Source: Fulvivirga maritima (lineage in GTDB: Bacteria > Bacteroidota > Bacteroidia > Cytophagales > Cyclobacteriaceae). From it: a stretch of DNA of 64,000 bases. Position numbers and translations under genes: made by a program. How positions within the stretch are numbered: the stretch's first letter is position 1; the number at the start of each line of letters is the position of its first letter. This document shows positions 39,313-48,286 of the stretch, one piece after another. A model generated the notes under the pieces. It was given only the letters and a program-made list of their open reading frames with translations. It did no database searches and was not told where the DNA came from. The DNA is taken from the NCBI RefSeq assembly GCF_021389955.1, contig NZ_CP089980.1:867501-931500 (forward strand), given 5' to 3'.

Positions 39313-40125
39313 TTAAAAGTCTCTACATAATAGCTCCACCAAAGATTTTACCCGATCTAACAGTACTGATAAATCTGCATTACTAACCTTATAATTTCTC
39401 TTATACCTTGCATCAGAATAAGCATTTTGTAAAAGCTTGAATAGCCGTTTATCTTGTTCAGAATCTTGAGGAAAGATCTGTTGGGTCTTGCTGGTAATCA
39501 AGTATGATAACCGAATTAGTCTACCCAGATTATGCGTACGACGATGATAGCCTACACCTGACTTAAGTAATGCCGTTAGTCCTTGCTCCGTAGATTGATG
39601 TAGCATAAATACAGCTAAAGTGTTTTGCTGACATAAGCTACAAAGCTCTGCCGTCTTTAAGAATTCTTTGGCCTTAGATAGACCCAACTTATAAAATGCG
39701 TTGATTTCATTTTCATCGGTACACTTTGAATTATGTGTATTATTAAGTTGGGGGTAGTACTGATTATAAATGAGTTCCCCTTGCTGGCAAACCTTTACAG
39801 CAAAGGTATACCCTGCCTGTAGCCACTGCTCAAAAGTATGAGTTTGTAGTACTATACAGGTTATTGAAACACTAGGCTTACAATGTGTTTCAATAATATC
39901 TTCCCACTCATACGTGCTTTTACCGTCGTTTTCAGGAATTAAGATTAAAACAAAATATTCCTTTGAAAAGCTGGAAGCTATCCTGGAAGAACTAAAAATG
40001 GTCTGACTCTTCTGCTCATGCGCTAAACCACCTAACCAATAAACAGCATCCGGCTGTACCACTTGTGATATATATGCAATTAGCGGTTGACAATCAGAAC
40101 AATATTTTAACTCTCCCTCGCTCAT
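39313..40125 (-). CDS. HEPN-domain protein with degenerate nucleotidyltransferase-like N-terminus
   Basis: 270 aa. Residues ~25-130 have a minimal nucleotidyltransferase-like layout (DAVYWLGGLAHE ... EYFVLILIPEN), but the catalytic GS/DxD residues are not evident. Residues ~150-265 are a HEPN-type helical bundle (FYKLGLSKAKEFLKTAELC, LAVFMLHQSTEQGLTALLK, YHRRTHNLGRLIRLS, YSDARYKRNY). HEPN proteins are often RNases in toxin-antitoxin or defence loci. The RRTHNL segment resembles a HEPN RxxxxH site but is not exact. It overlaps the preceding gene by ATGA and sits opposite an XRE regulator. Confidence 0.75.
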   Translation of the reverse strand: MSEGELKYCSDCQPLIAYISQVVQPDAVYWLGGLAHEQKSQTIFSSSRIASSFSKEYFVLILIPENDGKSTYEWEDIIETHCKPSVSITCIVLQTHTFEQWLQAGYTFAVKVCQQGELIYNQYYPQLNNTHNSKCTDENEINAFYKLGLSKAKEFLKTAELCSLCQQNTLAVFMLHQSTEQGLTALLKSGVGYHRRTHNLGRLIRLSYLITSKTQQIFPQDSEQDKRLFKLLQNAYSDARYKRNYKVSNADLSVLLDRVKSLVELLCRDF

Positions 40126-40502
40126 TTGTCATATGATAATGAAGCCAGCTTGGTTGCCTTCTCCTTATCCTGTTGCTGCCTTCTGCCTTTGAGCGCTTGA
40201 AAAATAGTTATAGAAGCTTCACTAGTTGAATATTCAGTCTTGCTCTCTTCTAATTTATTGACTTGATCAGTAAGCATATCTAAGAACCAATTATAAGCAT
40301 CGTCATCTGGGCGGATGCCTACTAGAGCAAAAATTGCAGACTCAAGACTTATAGGCCATCCCGATGGATCAAAGCCAACATTCTCTAAGTCACTAAGAAA
40401 CCAATGAATATTTAGCTGCTTTTGGATCAAACAAAGAATAAGATCTTCTTCTACCTCCATACGAAAGAATGGATATTGCGGACGTTTTAGGTGTAGTTTC
40501 AT
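40122..40502 (-). CDS. small hypothetical protein coupled to the HEPN gene
   Basis: 126 aa from ATG 40502 (KLHLKRPQYPFFRMEVEED). The longer reading from 40544 crosses the promoter and is unlikely. The product is acidic and helical (ESAIFALVGIRPDDDAYNWFLDMLTDQVNKLEES) with no recognised domain. Its stop overlaps the HEPN start, so the two are made together. It could be a partner or antitoxin for the HEPN protein, but nothing in the sequence proves that. Confidence 0.7.
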   Translation of the reverse strand: MKLHLKRPQYPFFRMEVEEDLILCLIQKQLNIHWFLSDLENVGFDPSGWPISLESAIFALVGIRPDDDAYNWFLDMLTDQVNKLEESKTEYSTSEASITIFQALKGRRQQQDKEKATKLASLSYDK

Positions 40503-40536
40503 AAGCAAATGGTTAGTTATATAAAGATAATAAAAT

Positions 40537-40552
40537 AGAGCCAATTGGCTCT
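40537..40552. promoter_or_regulatory. 16-bp palindromic operator between the HEPN pair and the XRE gene
   Basis: AGAGCCAATTGGCTCT is a perfect palindrome. A third half-site (GGCTCT) lies at 40581-40586, across the start of the XRE gene. The palindrome covers the -33 region of a plausible XRE promoter whose -7 box is TATTTTTG (40567-40574, fits TAnnTTTG). On the other strand TATCTTTA lies between it and the HEPN-pair start. The layout predicts autoregulation and control of both operons by the XRE protein. Confidence 0.7.
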
Positions 40553-40587
40553 AATAATTATTTAATTATTTTTGCAGCTTGGCTCTT

Positions 40588-40812
40588 GTGTCGAAAAATC
40601 AGGAATACATAAACGCATTTGGCAAGCACCTTAAAAAACTAAGAGAGCAAAAAGGTCTTACCCAAGAAGAATTATCTAATCGATCTGGCCAAGCATTTAG
40701 CCAAATAGGGCGTTTTGAAAGAGGAGTACGTAGCCCAACACTTAGCACATTAATTGCCATAGCCAATGGGCTGGATGTTCACCCAAAAAAGCTATTGGAC
40801 TTCGATTTTTAA
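40588..40812 (+). CDS. XRE-family transcriptional regulator
   Basis: 74-aa protein that is essentially one Cro/CI-type helix-turn-helix: FGKHLKKLREQKGLTQEELSNRSGQAFSQIGRFERGVRSPTLSTL, ending LDVHPKKLLDFDF. Start GTG 40588 (SKNQEYINAF) is preferred over TTG 40579 because the likely transcript starts near 40580. That makes the mRNA nearly leaderless. Divergent from the HEPN pair with a palindromic operator between them. Confidence 0.88.
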   Translation: MSKNQEYINAFGKHLKKLREQKGLTQEELSNRSGQAFSQIGRFERGVRSPTLSTLIAIANGLDVHPKKLLDFDF

Positions 40813-40891
40813 AACAAAGAGTTTTGTAAGGCCCCCTAAAAATAGGACAGTTTAAAAGTAGAAAAATTTAATTAAATTTAAACTGTTCACT

Positions 40892-41158
40892 ATGAAACGA
40901 AAGAAATTTTCACCCCAACAGATTGCCAGCATCTTGAAGGAATTTGATGCAGGTAAGACCGCGGCTGAGATCAGCCGTGAGCATGGCGTTAGTCAGGCAG
41001 CCTTCTACAAGTGGCGCCAGCGATTTGGAGGCATGGATGCTTCAGAGTTACGGAAGCTAAAAGAACTTGAAGAGGAAAATCGCAGGCTTAAACACATGTA
41101 TGCAGAATTAGCCCTTGATCTTAAGCTTGCTAAAGAGATCATCGAAAAAAAGCTTTAA
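40892..41158 (+). CDS. IS3-family transposase OrfA (separated from OrfB by IS21)
   Basis: 88-aa helix-turn-helix protein (FSPQQIASILKEFDAGKTAAEISREHGVSQAAFYKWRQRFGG) with a C-terminal coiled coil. An A-run near the end (ATCGAAAAAAAGC) is the -1 slip site. After the shift the frame reads KKALKPC and, once the IS21 is removed, continues straight into OrfB. Confidence 0.9.
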   Translation: MKRKKFSPQQIASILKEFDAGKTAAEISREHGVSQAAFYKWRQRFGGMDASELRKLKELEEENRRLKHMYAELALDLKLAKEIIEKKL

Positions 41159-41265
41159 AGCCCTGTGGCTATTTCGGTCGGACTATGCCAGTTGTTTCGG
41201 TCAAACTATGCCAGTGATTTCGGTGTATCTATGCCACTTTAAGAGTTTCGTAATTTTAGTAAATA

Positions 41266-42000
41266 TTAATGTTTCAACATACCTTTTCTCAAAGATTCTC
41301 CTTTGAGATCTATTCTATGAGAAGAGTTAACGAGCCTGTCTAATATGGCATCAGCAATAGTGCCTTCACCAATAATATCATACCAGGCTGATACTGGTAT
41401 TTGAGAGGAGATTATAGTTGAAGTTTTTCCATGACGATCATCGATAATATCCATAAGTACTTCTCTTGCAATATTGTCCATGCTTTGTAAACCAAAATCA
41501 TCTAGTATTAAGAGTTGGGCAGAGGTAATTCTTTTAAGTTCTTTGATATAGGTGCCATCTACTTTGGCGAGTTTCATTTTGTTGAACAGGCGAGCTGTTA
41601 CCTGATAGATGGTGCTATAGCCCATCAGACAAGCTTGTCTGCCTATGGCCTGACTCATAAAGCTTTTGCCTACTCCTGAAGCACCTGTAATAATGATGTT
41701 TTCACTTTGCTTGATGAACTGTAAGGAGGACAACCTGTTGAACATGTTTTTATCCAGATTCCTATTTTCAGAGAAGATTATTTCATCCATGTCTGCCTGC
41801 TGCTTGAAGGTGGCCTTTTTCATCAGCCGTGTAATCTTCTTATTCTGCCTGTCTTCCCATTCACTTTCAGTGAGTAAGGCCAGATATTCATCTGGGGTGC
41901 ATTTTTGATAAGCATTGCTGCTGAGTTGTTGTCTGTGCAGTTCAGCCATCGCAGATAGCCTCATGGATTTTAGTTTTTCTATTGTTTGATTATTGTTCAT
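41266..42000 (-). CDS. istB: IS21-family ATP-binding helper protein IstB
   Basis: 244-aa AAA+ helper ATPase that selects target DNA for IstA. Walker A GASGVGKS, Walker B LLILDDFGLQ, and the usual C-terminus RIDLKGESLRK. Its start lies 11 bp after the istA stop. Intact, unlike the slipped copy at 58804. Confidence 0.95.
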   Translation of the reverse strand: MNNNQTIEKLKSMRLSAMAELHRQQLSSNAYQKCTPDEYLALLTESEWEDRQNKKITRLMKKATFKQQADMDEIIFSENRNLDKNMFNRLSSLQFIKQSENIIITGASGVGKSFMSQAIGRQACLMGYSTIYQVTARLFNKMKLAKVDGTYIKELKRITSAQLLILDDFGLQSMDNIAREVLMDIIDDRHGKTSTIISSQIPVSAWYDIIGEGTIADAILDRLVNSSHRIDLKGESLRKGMLKH

Positions 42001-42011
42001 AAAATTATTGT

Positions 42012-43556
42012 TTACTGGTAATGGTTAGCCCCTCTGATGTTTTTGTGAGAAGGGATATGTGATTGATGATTTTCTTGTTCTATTTCATGCTCGTCCATAT
42101 TATTACTGAGTATATTTTTGAGCCTTTGATAGCTGTATGTGTCATGATGAACAGCCCTTAGGCAGGCTTTATCTACACGCTCATGGCCATAGTTTTTGGC
42201 CAGCATTAAAATGCCCATGGCTCTTTTGTAGTTAATCTCAGGATAGTCACCCTGCAGGAATAAACCTGTCATAAACAGCTTTACATTTACACCTATTTTA
42301 CCTCCCTGATCAGAAAAATACTGGGGACTCCATTGGCTATAAGCACGGTGTGTACTGGAGAGGTGATTCTTATTAGTAATATAAGCACCCTTACTCATTA
42401 CTCTATTATGCAGCGCAATGCGTTGGCTTTTGTAGTATACTTCAACATGTTTGGAGGTGTACTGTATCTGAGTTTGAGAGCCAATGTAGCGATAGGGAAC
42501 GCTATAATAAGTCTTGTCAGCCGAGAAGTATACATATCCCATCTTCTGTACCTTGGCTCTGGCGTATTCTTTAACCTGATAAGTACTTTGGGGTAAGCTT
42601 TTTAGAAGGGATGATTCTACGGATTGGAACAGCTCTTTTCTGGAAGCTTCTTTTCTTTGAAAAAGCACATTATTATAGCCCTTAAGATGATGCTGGATCT
42701 CTTCATTAAGCGCTTCAATAGAGAAGAAAGTCATTTTACGCATAGGGTAATAAATGCGCTGATAGGCCAGCTGAACAGCATTTTCTACCAGTGCTTTATC
42801 TTGTGGGGCATAACTACGTGTAGGGTTTATGGCACACCCATAGTGATGAGCGAAGTCTTTGAAAGTTTTATTAATAACCGCCTCATACTTACTGGATCGG
42901 GTAACTGCCGATTTAAGGTTGTCTGACACGATGGCTACAGGTACTCCTCCAAAGAAGCGGAGTGCATTATTGAGGCATTGAATAAAGTCCTCCCTTTTTT
43001 GACTTTTACATGCTTCCACATAAGTATACTGACTAAAAGGAAGTGTGGCCACAAAAACTTCTACCTGGCTTACTTCTCCTGTAGATGGATCTACTACTTC
43101 TAATTTCTTACCTGCAAAATCAACATAAAGCTCTTTTCCTGCCTTGTGCTCTAACTTCATAGAACCTTTGGCCTGTTTGTACTTACGCTGATAATGGGTG
43201 GTAAACTGAGTGTAACTGTAACTATCCTGAGTTTGCTCAGCATACAACTGGTAGTGGTACTGAAGGGTAAAGCCAGGGTGATGACGCTGTGGGTGCATGG
43301 TCTCAAAAAAACGCATTAAAACCGCATAACGATCATTGTTTATGGTTGTCTTAGACGAAAATAGCTCTTCTAAAGCATCAGTATCCAACTGTAGCAATGC
43401 TTCCATGGGCTGATCGCTTGACTGAAGTGATCGCAAATAATGGTTAACAGTGTTTCTATTCACACCCAGGGTCAAAGCAATTTGCCGATTGCTCAGCCCT
43501 CTCAAATGAAGATTGATAATTTGTTTTAAGTCCATTATGTCAAGTTTATTCGCCAT
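42012..43556 (-). CDS. istA: IS21-family transposase IstA
   Basis: 514 aa. N-terminal helix-turn-helix (LRGLSNRQIALTLGVNRNTVNHYLR), then an rve integrase core with acids in VDFAGKKLEV, IVSDNLKSAV and LVENAVQLAYQRIYYP, then a basic C-terminal domain (YYSVPYRYIGSQTQIQY). Intact reading frame, forming an operon with istB. Confidence 0.95.
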   Translation of the reverse strand: MANKLDIMDLKQIINLHLRGLSNRQIALTLGVNRNTVNHYLRSLQSSDQPMEALLQLDTDALEELFSSKTTINNDRYAVLMRFFETMHPQRHHPGFTLQYHYQLYAEQTQDSYSYTQFTTHYQRKYKQAKGSMKLEHKAGKELYVDFAGKKLEVVDPSTGEVSQVEVFVATLPFSQYTYVEACKSQKREDFIQCLNNALRFFGGVPVAIVSDNLKSAVTRSSKYEAVINKTFKDFAHHYGCAINPTRSYAPQDKALVENAVQLAYQRIYYPMRKMTFFSIEALNEEIQHHLKGYNNVLFQRKEASRKELFQSVESSLLKSLPQSTYQVKEYARAKVQKMGYVYFSADKTYYSVPYRYIGSQTQIQYTSKHVEVYYKSQRIALHNRVMSKGAYITNKNHLSSTHRAYSQWSPQYFSDQGGKIGVNVKLFMTGLFLQGDYPEINYKRAMGILMLAKNYGHERVDKACLRAVHHDTYSYQRLKNILSNNMDEHEIEQENHQSHIPSHKNIRGANHYQ

Positions 43557-43741
43557 CCTTTTTTTGGGGCGATATTAACAATCAATGAACTCTTAAAGTG
43601 GCATAAATCGAACCGTAATAGGTATCAATTATTATAATATGGTGGCACAAATCGAACCGTAATCAAATAGATACACTGGCACGGTTTGAACCGAAATCAC
43701 TGGCATATACCTAACCGAAATGGGTGGCATAATTCAAACCG

Positions 43742-44605
43742 TTGTATCCACCCTGCCAGAAAAAGCAGCTAGTTACGGAAATAAAAAGGGAATTTAATTA
43801 CGCGATCAGCATCAGCAGGGCGTGCCGGGTTTTAAATCTTGCCAAATCCGTCTATTATTATTCATCTATTAAAAATGATGAGCCTATTATGGCTGCTTTA
43901 AAAGAAAAAGCAGAGCAGTTTCCCAGAGAAGGTTTTTGGAAAGCTTTCAGGCGACTTCGCAATGAGGGGCATCAATGGAATCATAAGAAAGTACATAGAG
44001 TCTATAAATCCATGGGATTAAGTATGCGTAGAAAGACAAAAAAAAGACTGCCCGCAAGAGTGAAAGAGCCTTTGGAAATACCGCCTGTAATCAATCATAC
44101 CTGGTCTATTGACTTTATGAGTGATGCTCTATTGAACGGCAGAAAGTTTCGATCTTTCAATGTAATGGATGATTTTAACAGGGAAGCGCTACATATAGAG
44201 ATTGACTATTCTCTTAAGAGCAATAAAATAGTATGGGTTTTAAACCATTTAATTAAACGTCGAGGCAAACCTGAGCGGATCAGGATGGATAATGGCCCTG
44301 AATTTATTGCAACATTAACTAAGGAATGGAGCCAAATGCACGAAATCGACTTCATTTATATACAACCAGGTAAGCCCACTCAAAATGCCTACATAGAAAG
44401 GCTGAATGGCACCTTCAGAAGAAATGTATTGGATGTGTGTCTTTTTGATGATATAAATGAAGTGCGTGAAGCTACTGAAAAGTGGATGAATGACTATAAC
44501 TTTTTCAGGCCTCATGAAAGTCTGAATGACTTGAGTCCGGTGCTGTATGCACAGAGGGCGTTAACAGTGGATAACTCTATCGAGTTACCCACAATTAACA
44601 CCTGA
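43742..44605 (+). CDS. IS3-family transposase OrfB (separated from OrfA by IS21)
   Basis: Catalytic half of the outer IS3 element: D in WSIDFMSD, D in RMDNGPEF, E in [10 protein letters not shown], and the C-terminal [18 protein letters not shown]. The first codons as read (MYPPCQ) come from the IS21 end. True OrfB sequence begins after the duplication at 43751. With OrfA cut off upstream, the element should be inactive. Confidence 0.88.
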   Translation: MYPPCQKKQLVTEIKREFNYAISISRACRVLNLAKSVYYYSSIKNDEPIMAALKEKAEQFPREGFWKAFRRLRNEGHQWNHKKVHRVYKSMGLSMRRKTKKRLPARVKEPLEIPPVINHTWSIDFMSDALLNGRKFRSFNVMDDFNREALHIEIDYSLKSNKIVWVLNHLIKRRGKPERIRMDNGPEFIATLTKEWSQMHEIDFIYIQPGKPTQNAYIERLNGTFRRNVLDVCLFDDINEVREATEKWMNDYNFFRPHESLNDLSPVLYAQRALTVDNSIELPTINT

Positions 44606-44832
44606 TTTCAATAATAATAATTGTTAGAAATCTATACATTTAAACAGTCCTAATTTTGGGGCGCTTACAGTTTGATTGGCTAATGCCGAGAGAAACTAAG
44701 ATCATATGAAGTAAATGAAAATTTCATGCCGTTAAACTCAAAATCTTTTGCAAATATACGCCTCTTATGCTTAATTAATTCGGCAATACACCACTTAAAC
44801 AATATGTTTCAAGAAGCCTATCCATAAATAAG

Positions 44833-46971
44833 CTATATTTCGTTTTCACATAAGTTTATTTTCGTTAGCAGGTCAAATACCCCCTCAAAATCAAACATTT
44901 TCTCTCTTAAAAGATAAGCCTGATACTCTAAGGGCAAATATTTTCCCCACTTATAAAAGCCAATTAATCCCTCATTTGCCTTTAGCTCATCAATGATATA
45001 ATCATGAATTTCATCCTGTGTTAGCTTTATAACCTGAGCCAAAACTTCCCCAAACCTATCCAATGTTTCCGGAACCTCAATTAAGCTTTTGCTATCATCA
45101 ATGTGCAGTTCACAGTTAAAACATTTAAAAAGAAAAACGATTGTATTATTGATTTCAGAACCAGTGAATGTATAAACCTCTAGTTTTCCTTCTTTCTCGA
45201 TCACTGGACGATCATATTCAAAATCCTTAATATTGAACCCATTGAAATCGGCCCTTAACTTATCTATTTCGTCGTGACTTTCTACATTGAGATACTCATA
45301 TCCTTCTGAATTCATCAAGATTCTTAGCATCTCTGCACGAACTCTTTTATGAATACTTCCAGTTCTACCAAAAAACTTAGGTTTCTTCCCATCTTTAGCT
45401 GGAACTACAATAATCTTGGCCCCTTTGATATCTACATCCTTTATCTTCCAAATAGAAGCTGCAAGCAGAATATTCTCATCTTTTTTAACTTGAGGGGAGT
45501 AAGGAATATTTCCTATCACCTTTCCTGAGTGAGTAACTTTAAAGTTAAGCTCTGTTGAAAAGACACTATAAAACTCCCTTGAGTTAACTATAAATTCTCC
45601 AGTCACTCCGATTATCAACTCTCTCTCAAAAGATTCCAGGTAATCTGATTTTATGGATTGATTAATTAAATCATCTATATCTTCACTAGAAATATGCTCA
45701 AAAGTGGGGTTGCTTCTTAAGTGATCATTAAGTTCTTTCTTAGAACATCCAGACAACTGCTTAACGATGGACAACATTTGATGAAAGAGTATATCATAAG
45801 GCCTCTGAATGATCTTTATTGGCTCAAGAAAGTCTTCTTGATACAATTTCCAACATGCTAGTGACTGCAATAGACTCCATTCATTTGTAGCATATAGACT
45901 TAAAAGGCTCATTTCCCCTTCTCTTCTACCACTACGCCCAACTCTCTGTACTAGTGATGCAACGGAGTGAGTCGAATCAACTTGAACCACCTTATCAATT
46001 GTTCCGATATCTATACCAAGCTCAAGGGTTGAAGTACATGTAATACAAAAATTGAAATGCTCTTTCTCTTTGGCAAAGCGCTCGATACTTTCACGTATTT
46101 CTTTGTCTACTGATGAATGATGTGCAAAGTAGTTCCTATGCCCACCAACCTTAGATGAGATTTTCAAAAGCTTGACCGCAATTTCCTCTACTCTACCCCG
46201 ACTATTAGGGAATATTAATGCCTTGCTGACACTTGTTTCTTTGTAAAGTTCTTTCAATAATGAAAGGGGAAGCTCCACGGATTCTGATTTGAAATATTTG
46301 AATGAAACCTCCGTGTCCTTTTTTGTCCTATCAATTAGTATTTTGGTACGATCTACATCCCCAATCAGAAGTTTTGCAGAATAATAGTTTTCATCCCCTA
46401 TAGTTGCCGACAAGCCTATGGTTATAATCCTTTCTTTGTTCAATCGCTGAATCCTCGACAACAAAGACATTAGTTGTAGACCTCTATCAACACCTAAAAA
46501 GGAATGAATTTCATCAATCACTATATAATGCAAATTCCCCAGTAAAGAGCTGACATTGTATGGCGCATTTACAAACATGGCTTCTATTGACTCCGGAGTA
46601 ATCAACAATACTCCATTAGGATTCTTTAGCAGTTGATTTTTCAAAGACTTTTTGGCTTCACCATGCCATTTTGTAACCGATATCTCGAGATTTTCACAAA
46701 GTTCCTCTATTCTAAAAAATTGATCATTGATCAAAGCTATCAATGGTGAGATATAGAGTATCTGAACACCAGGTCTATTAAAATCTACCTTAGAAAGAAT
46801 GGGAAGAAATGCTGCCTCTGTTTTACCTGAAGATGTTCTAGAGGCGAGAACATAATTATTATCAGTCTCAATAATTCGTGAAATTGCCGCTGCTTGAATA
46901 GGACGCAAATTTTCCCAGCGCTTATTACGAATGAATTTGCGAATCGGTTCAGAAAGTAGTTGATAAGACAT
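44833..46971 (-). CDS. Lhr-like DEAD/DEAH helicase of the TerB-ATPase-helicase unit
   Basis: 712-aa superfamily II helicase. Motifs: I RTSSGKT (45-51), II DEIH (153-156), III SAT (188-190), VI QRVGRSGR (342-349), followed by a ~350-residue C-terminal part with no named domain. The layout is that of Lhr-type and BrxHI helicases of BREX-like defence loci. It is the last gene of a three-gene unit and its ATG overlaps the ATPase stop by one base (TAATG), so the three products are made together. Predicted to move along or remodel DNA for the unit; cytosolic. Confidence 0.88.
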   Translation of the reverse strand: MSYQLLSEPIRKFIRNKRWENLRPIQAAAISRIIETDNNYVLASRTSSGKTEAAFLPILSKVDFNRPGVQILYISPLIALINDQFFRIEELCENLEISVTKWHGEAKKSLKNQLLKNPNGVLLITPESIEAMFVNAPYNVSSLLGNLHYIVIDEIHSFLGVDRGLQLMSLLSRIQRLNKERIITIGLSATIGDENYYSAKLLIGDVDRTKILIDRTKKDTEVSFKYFKSESVELPLSLLKELYKETSVSKALIFPNSRGRVEEIAVKLLKISSKVGGHRNYFAHHSSVDKEIRESIERFAKEKEHFNFCITCTSTLELGIDIGTIDKVVQVDSTHSVASLVQRVGRSGRREGEMSLLSLYATNEWSLLQSLACWKLYQEDFLEPIKIIQRPYDILFHQMLSIVKQLSGCSKKELNDHLRSNPTFEHISSEDIDDLINQSIKSDYLESFERELIIGVTGEFIVNSREFYSVFSTELNFKVTHSGKVIGNIPYSPQVKKDENILLAASIWKIKDVDIKGAKIIVVPAKDGKKPKFFGRTGSIHKRVRAEMLRILMNSEGYEYLNVESHDEIDKLRADFNGFNIKDFEYDRPVIEKEGKLEVYTFTGSEINNTIVFLFKCFNCELHIDDSKSLIEVPETLDRFGEVLAQVIKLTQDEIHDYIIDELKANEGLIGFYKWGKYLPLEYQAYLLREKMFDFEGVFDLLTKINLCENEI

Positions 46972-48284
46972 TAAAGCTCTTCTATATTATCGACAGAACT
47001 TTCATTTGGCCTTTCATCATTAATTTCAATTTCTGAAATCAAGGAAGCTTTATTTGCACCAGGATTCTGTCTAAGAATACTGAGAATGTTAAGAAAATCC
47101 CTTATTACTTCTCTTGGAGTTAGAAATTCGTCAGCTCCAGGCTTGTTAAACATTTCTTCCATGAATTGATGGATATCAGAATCATTAATATCAATGTTAA
47201 CTCCATAGTTAATATCAAAGATCCCTTTCAGCTTATTCAGTAGGACAAAAATCTCATTATGATCCAGCGGTGTAAGTCTAAGAACGGGTTGCGCCAAATC
47301 TCGGTAGGTTGATGTCTCATACTTGTTTGTTTCTAACCTTGTTTTAAGAGCATCATAACTAAAAAGCCCTCTTCTTGAGTTTTCTAAAAACTCTTTGGTT
47401 CCAGCTATATTGATGAACAGATTTGAGACTTTCCCCTGAAAACAATCATTGAAAATGGTCAGAATCTTTTCGTAATTCTTTTCCCTAGTTGTTGATGTTG
47501 AAATTTTATAAAGATTAATTGCCTCATCTAGATTAATCATAAATCCACTATACCCCATGCTAACAAACAGCCTACTGAAGTTCTTTAGCATGTCATAATA
47601 GTTAATATCATTTACTATCTCACGAACACCTAAATCCTGACGGGCTTCCGTCTTTGTAGTATATTCTCCCTTAAGCCACTTCAGCGCATTTCGCCTAAGA
47701 ATGTCATCATCTTTTATATAACCTTCATAGTATTTTATAACTACTACACCAAAGTCAAACCCCCCAGATTCAGTAACCTCTTTTACGGTCTCCATTATAG
47801 AGGTTTGTATCAAGCCGAAATGCTTCTCATCTCTTATTTCTGTTATTGGGATGTTATTATCAATTGCGACTTTGGATACAACTTGCTCTATCCATTTATC
47901 AAGCAAAGTGGGCAAAGCTCCGCCCTCAGGCTTTGTCTGTATCGCTATATTATCCATGATGGAGCTATATAGCACCAGGGCTTTACCATCATTAGAATAA
48001 AGTCGATTATCAGGAGTAAAATCAGCATTCGTGACTACAAATTTTTGCTTGATAGCAACCGTATTAATTAAATGCAACATGAAACTCTTTCCAGACCCAA
48101 AGTCCCCAATCCAGAATTTCATCATGCTATGACCATTCTTTACATCATCCAATGCTTCTGTAAGAGCTTCTATTTCTAATGCTCGACCCACAGTAATGTG
48201 TTGAACTCCAATTCTGGGAACTACACCACCTGAAAGTGAATTAATAATTGCTGTTGCTTCTTTTGATTTAATCTTTAGTGACAT
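46971..48284 (-). CDS. DUF2791 (BrxD-like) P-loop ATPase
   Basis: 437 aa. The start follows the DUF2791 plan closely: IINSLSGGVVPRIGVQHITVGRALEIEAL, Walker A GDFGSGKS (60-67), TNADFTPDNRLYSNDGKAL, GGALPTLLDKWI, and Walker B-like MINLDEA near residue 250. DUF2791 proteins are known as the ATP-binding BrxD of BREX variants, usually paired with a BrxHI-type helicase, as here. No BrxC, PglZ or methyltransferase is present. It lies 2 bp after the TerB gene. Confidence 0.88.
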   Translation of the reverse strand: MSLKIKSKEATAIINSLSGGVVPRIGVQHITVGRALEIEALTEALDDVKNGHSMMKFWIGDFGSGKSFMLHLINTVAIKQKFVVTNADFTPDNRLYSNDGKALVLYSSIMDNIAIQTKPEGGALPTLLDKWIEQVVSKVAIDNNIPITEIRDEKHFGLIQTSIMETVKEVTESGGFDFGVVVIKYYEGYIKDDDILRRNALKWLKGEYTTKTEARQDLGVREIVNDINYYDMLKNFSRLFVSMGYSGFMINLDEAINLYKISTSTTREKNYEKILTIFNDCFQGKVSNLFINIAGTKEFLENSRRGLFSYDALKTRLETNKYETSTYRDLAQPVLRLTPLDHNEIFVLLNKLKGIFDINYGVNIDINDSDIHQFMEEMFNKPGADEFLTPREVIRDFLNILSILRQNPGANKASLISEIEINDERPNESSVDNIEEL

Positions 48285-48286
48285 AC

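Larger units (their letters stand above)
41166..43750 (-). mobile_element. IS21-family element, copy A (intact)
   Basis: 2585 bp with 5'-TGG...CCA-3' ends and a 5-bp duplication CCCTG (41161-41165 and 43751-43755). Both ends carry repeated short blocks of the type TATGCCA..TTTCGGT and GGTTCGAT, the multiple transposase-binding sites usual in IS21. It carries istA and istB on the minus strand. Confidence 0.93.
40825..44669 (+). mobile_element. IS3-family element (second type), split by an IS21 element
   Basis: Ends TGTAAGGCCCCC... (40825) and TGTAAGCGCCCC... read inward (44669), continuing into a shared GGAC.GTTTAAA block. Target duplication GTTT at 40821-40824 and 44670-44673. Without the nested IS21 the element is about 1.25 kb. 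Different from the IS3 element at 16715. Confidence 0.92.

Noticed and set aside
39049-39330. 93-aa plus-strand open frame
   Set aside because: It crosses all three inverted repeats and overlaps the end of the HEPN gene; the codon pattern is not convincing.
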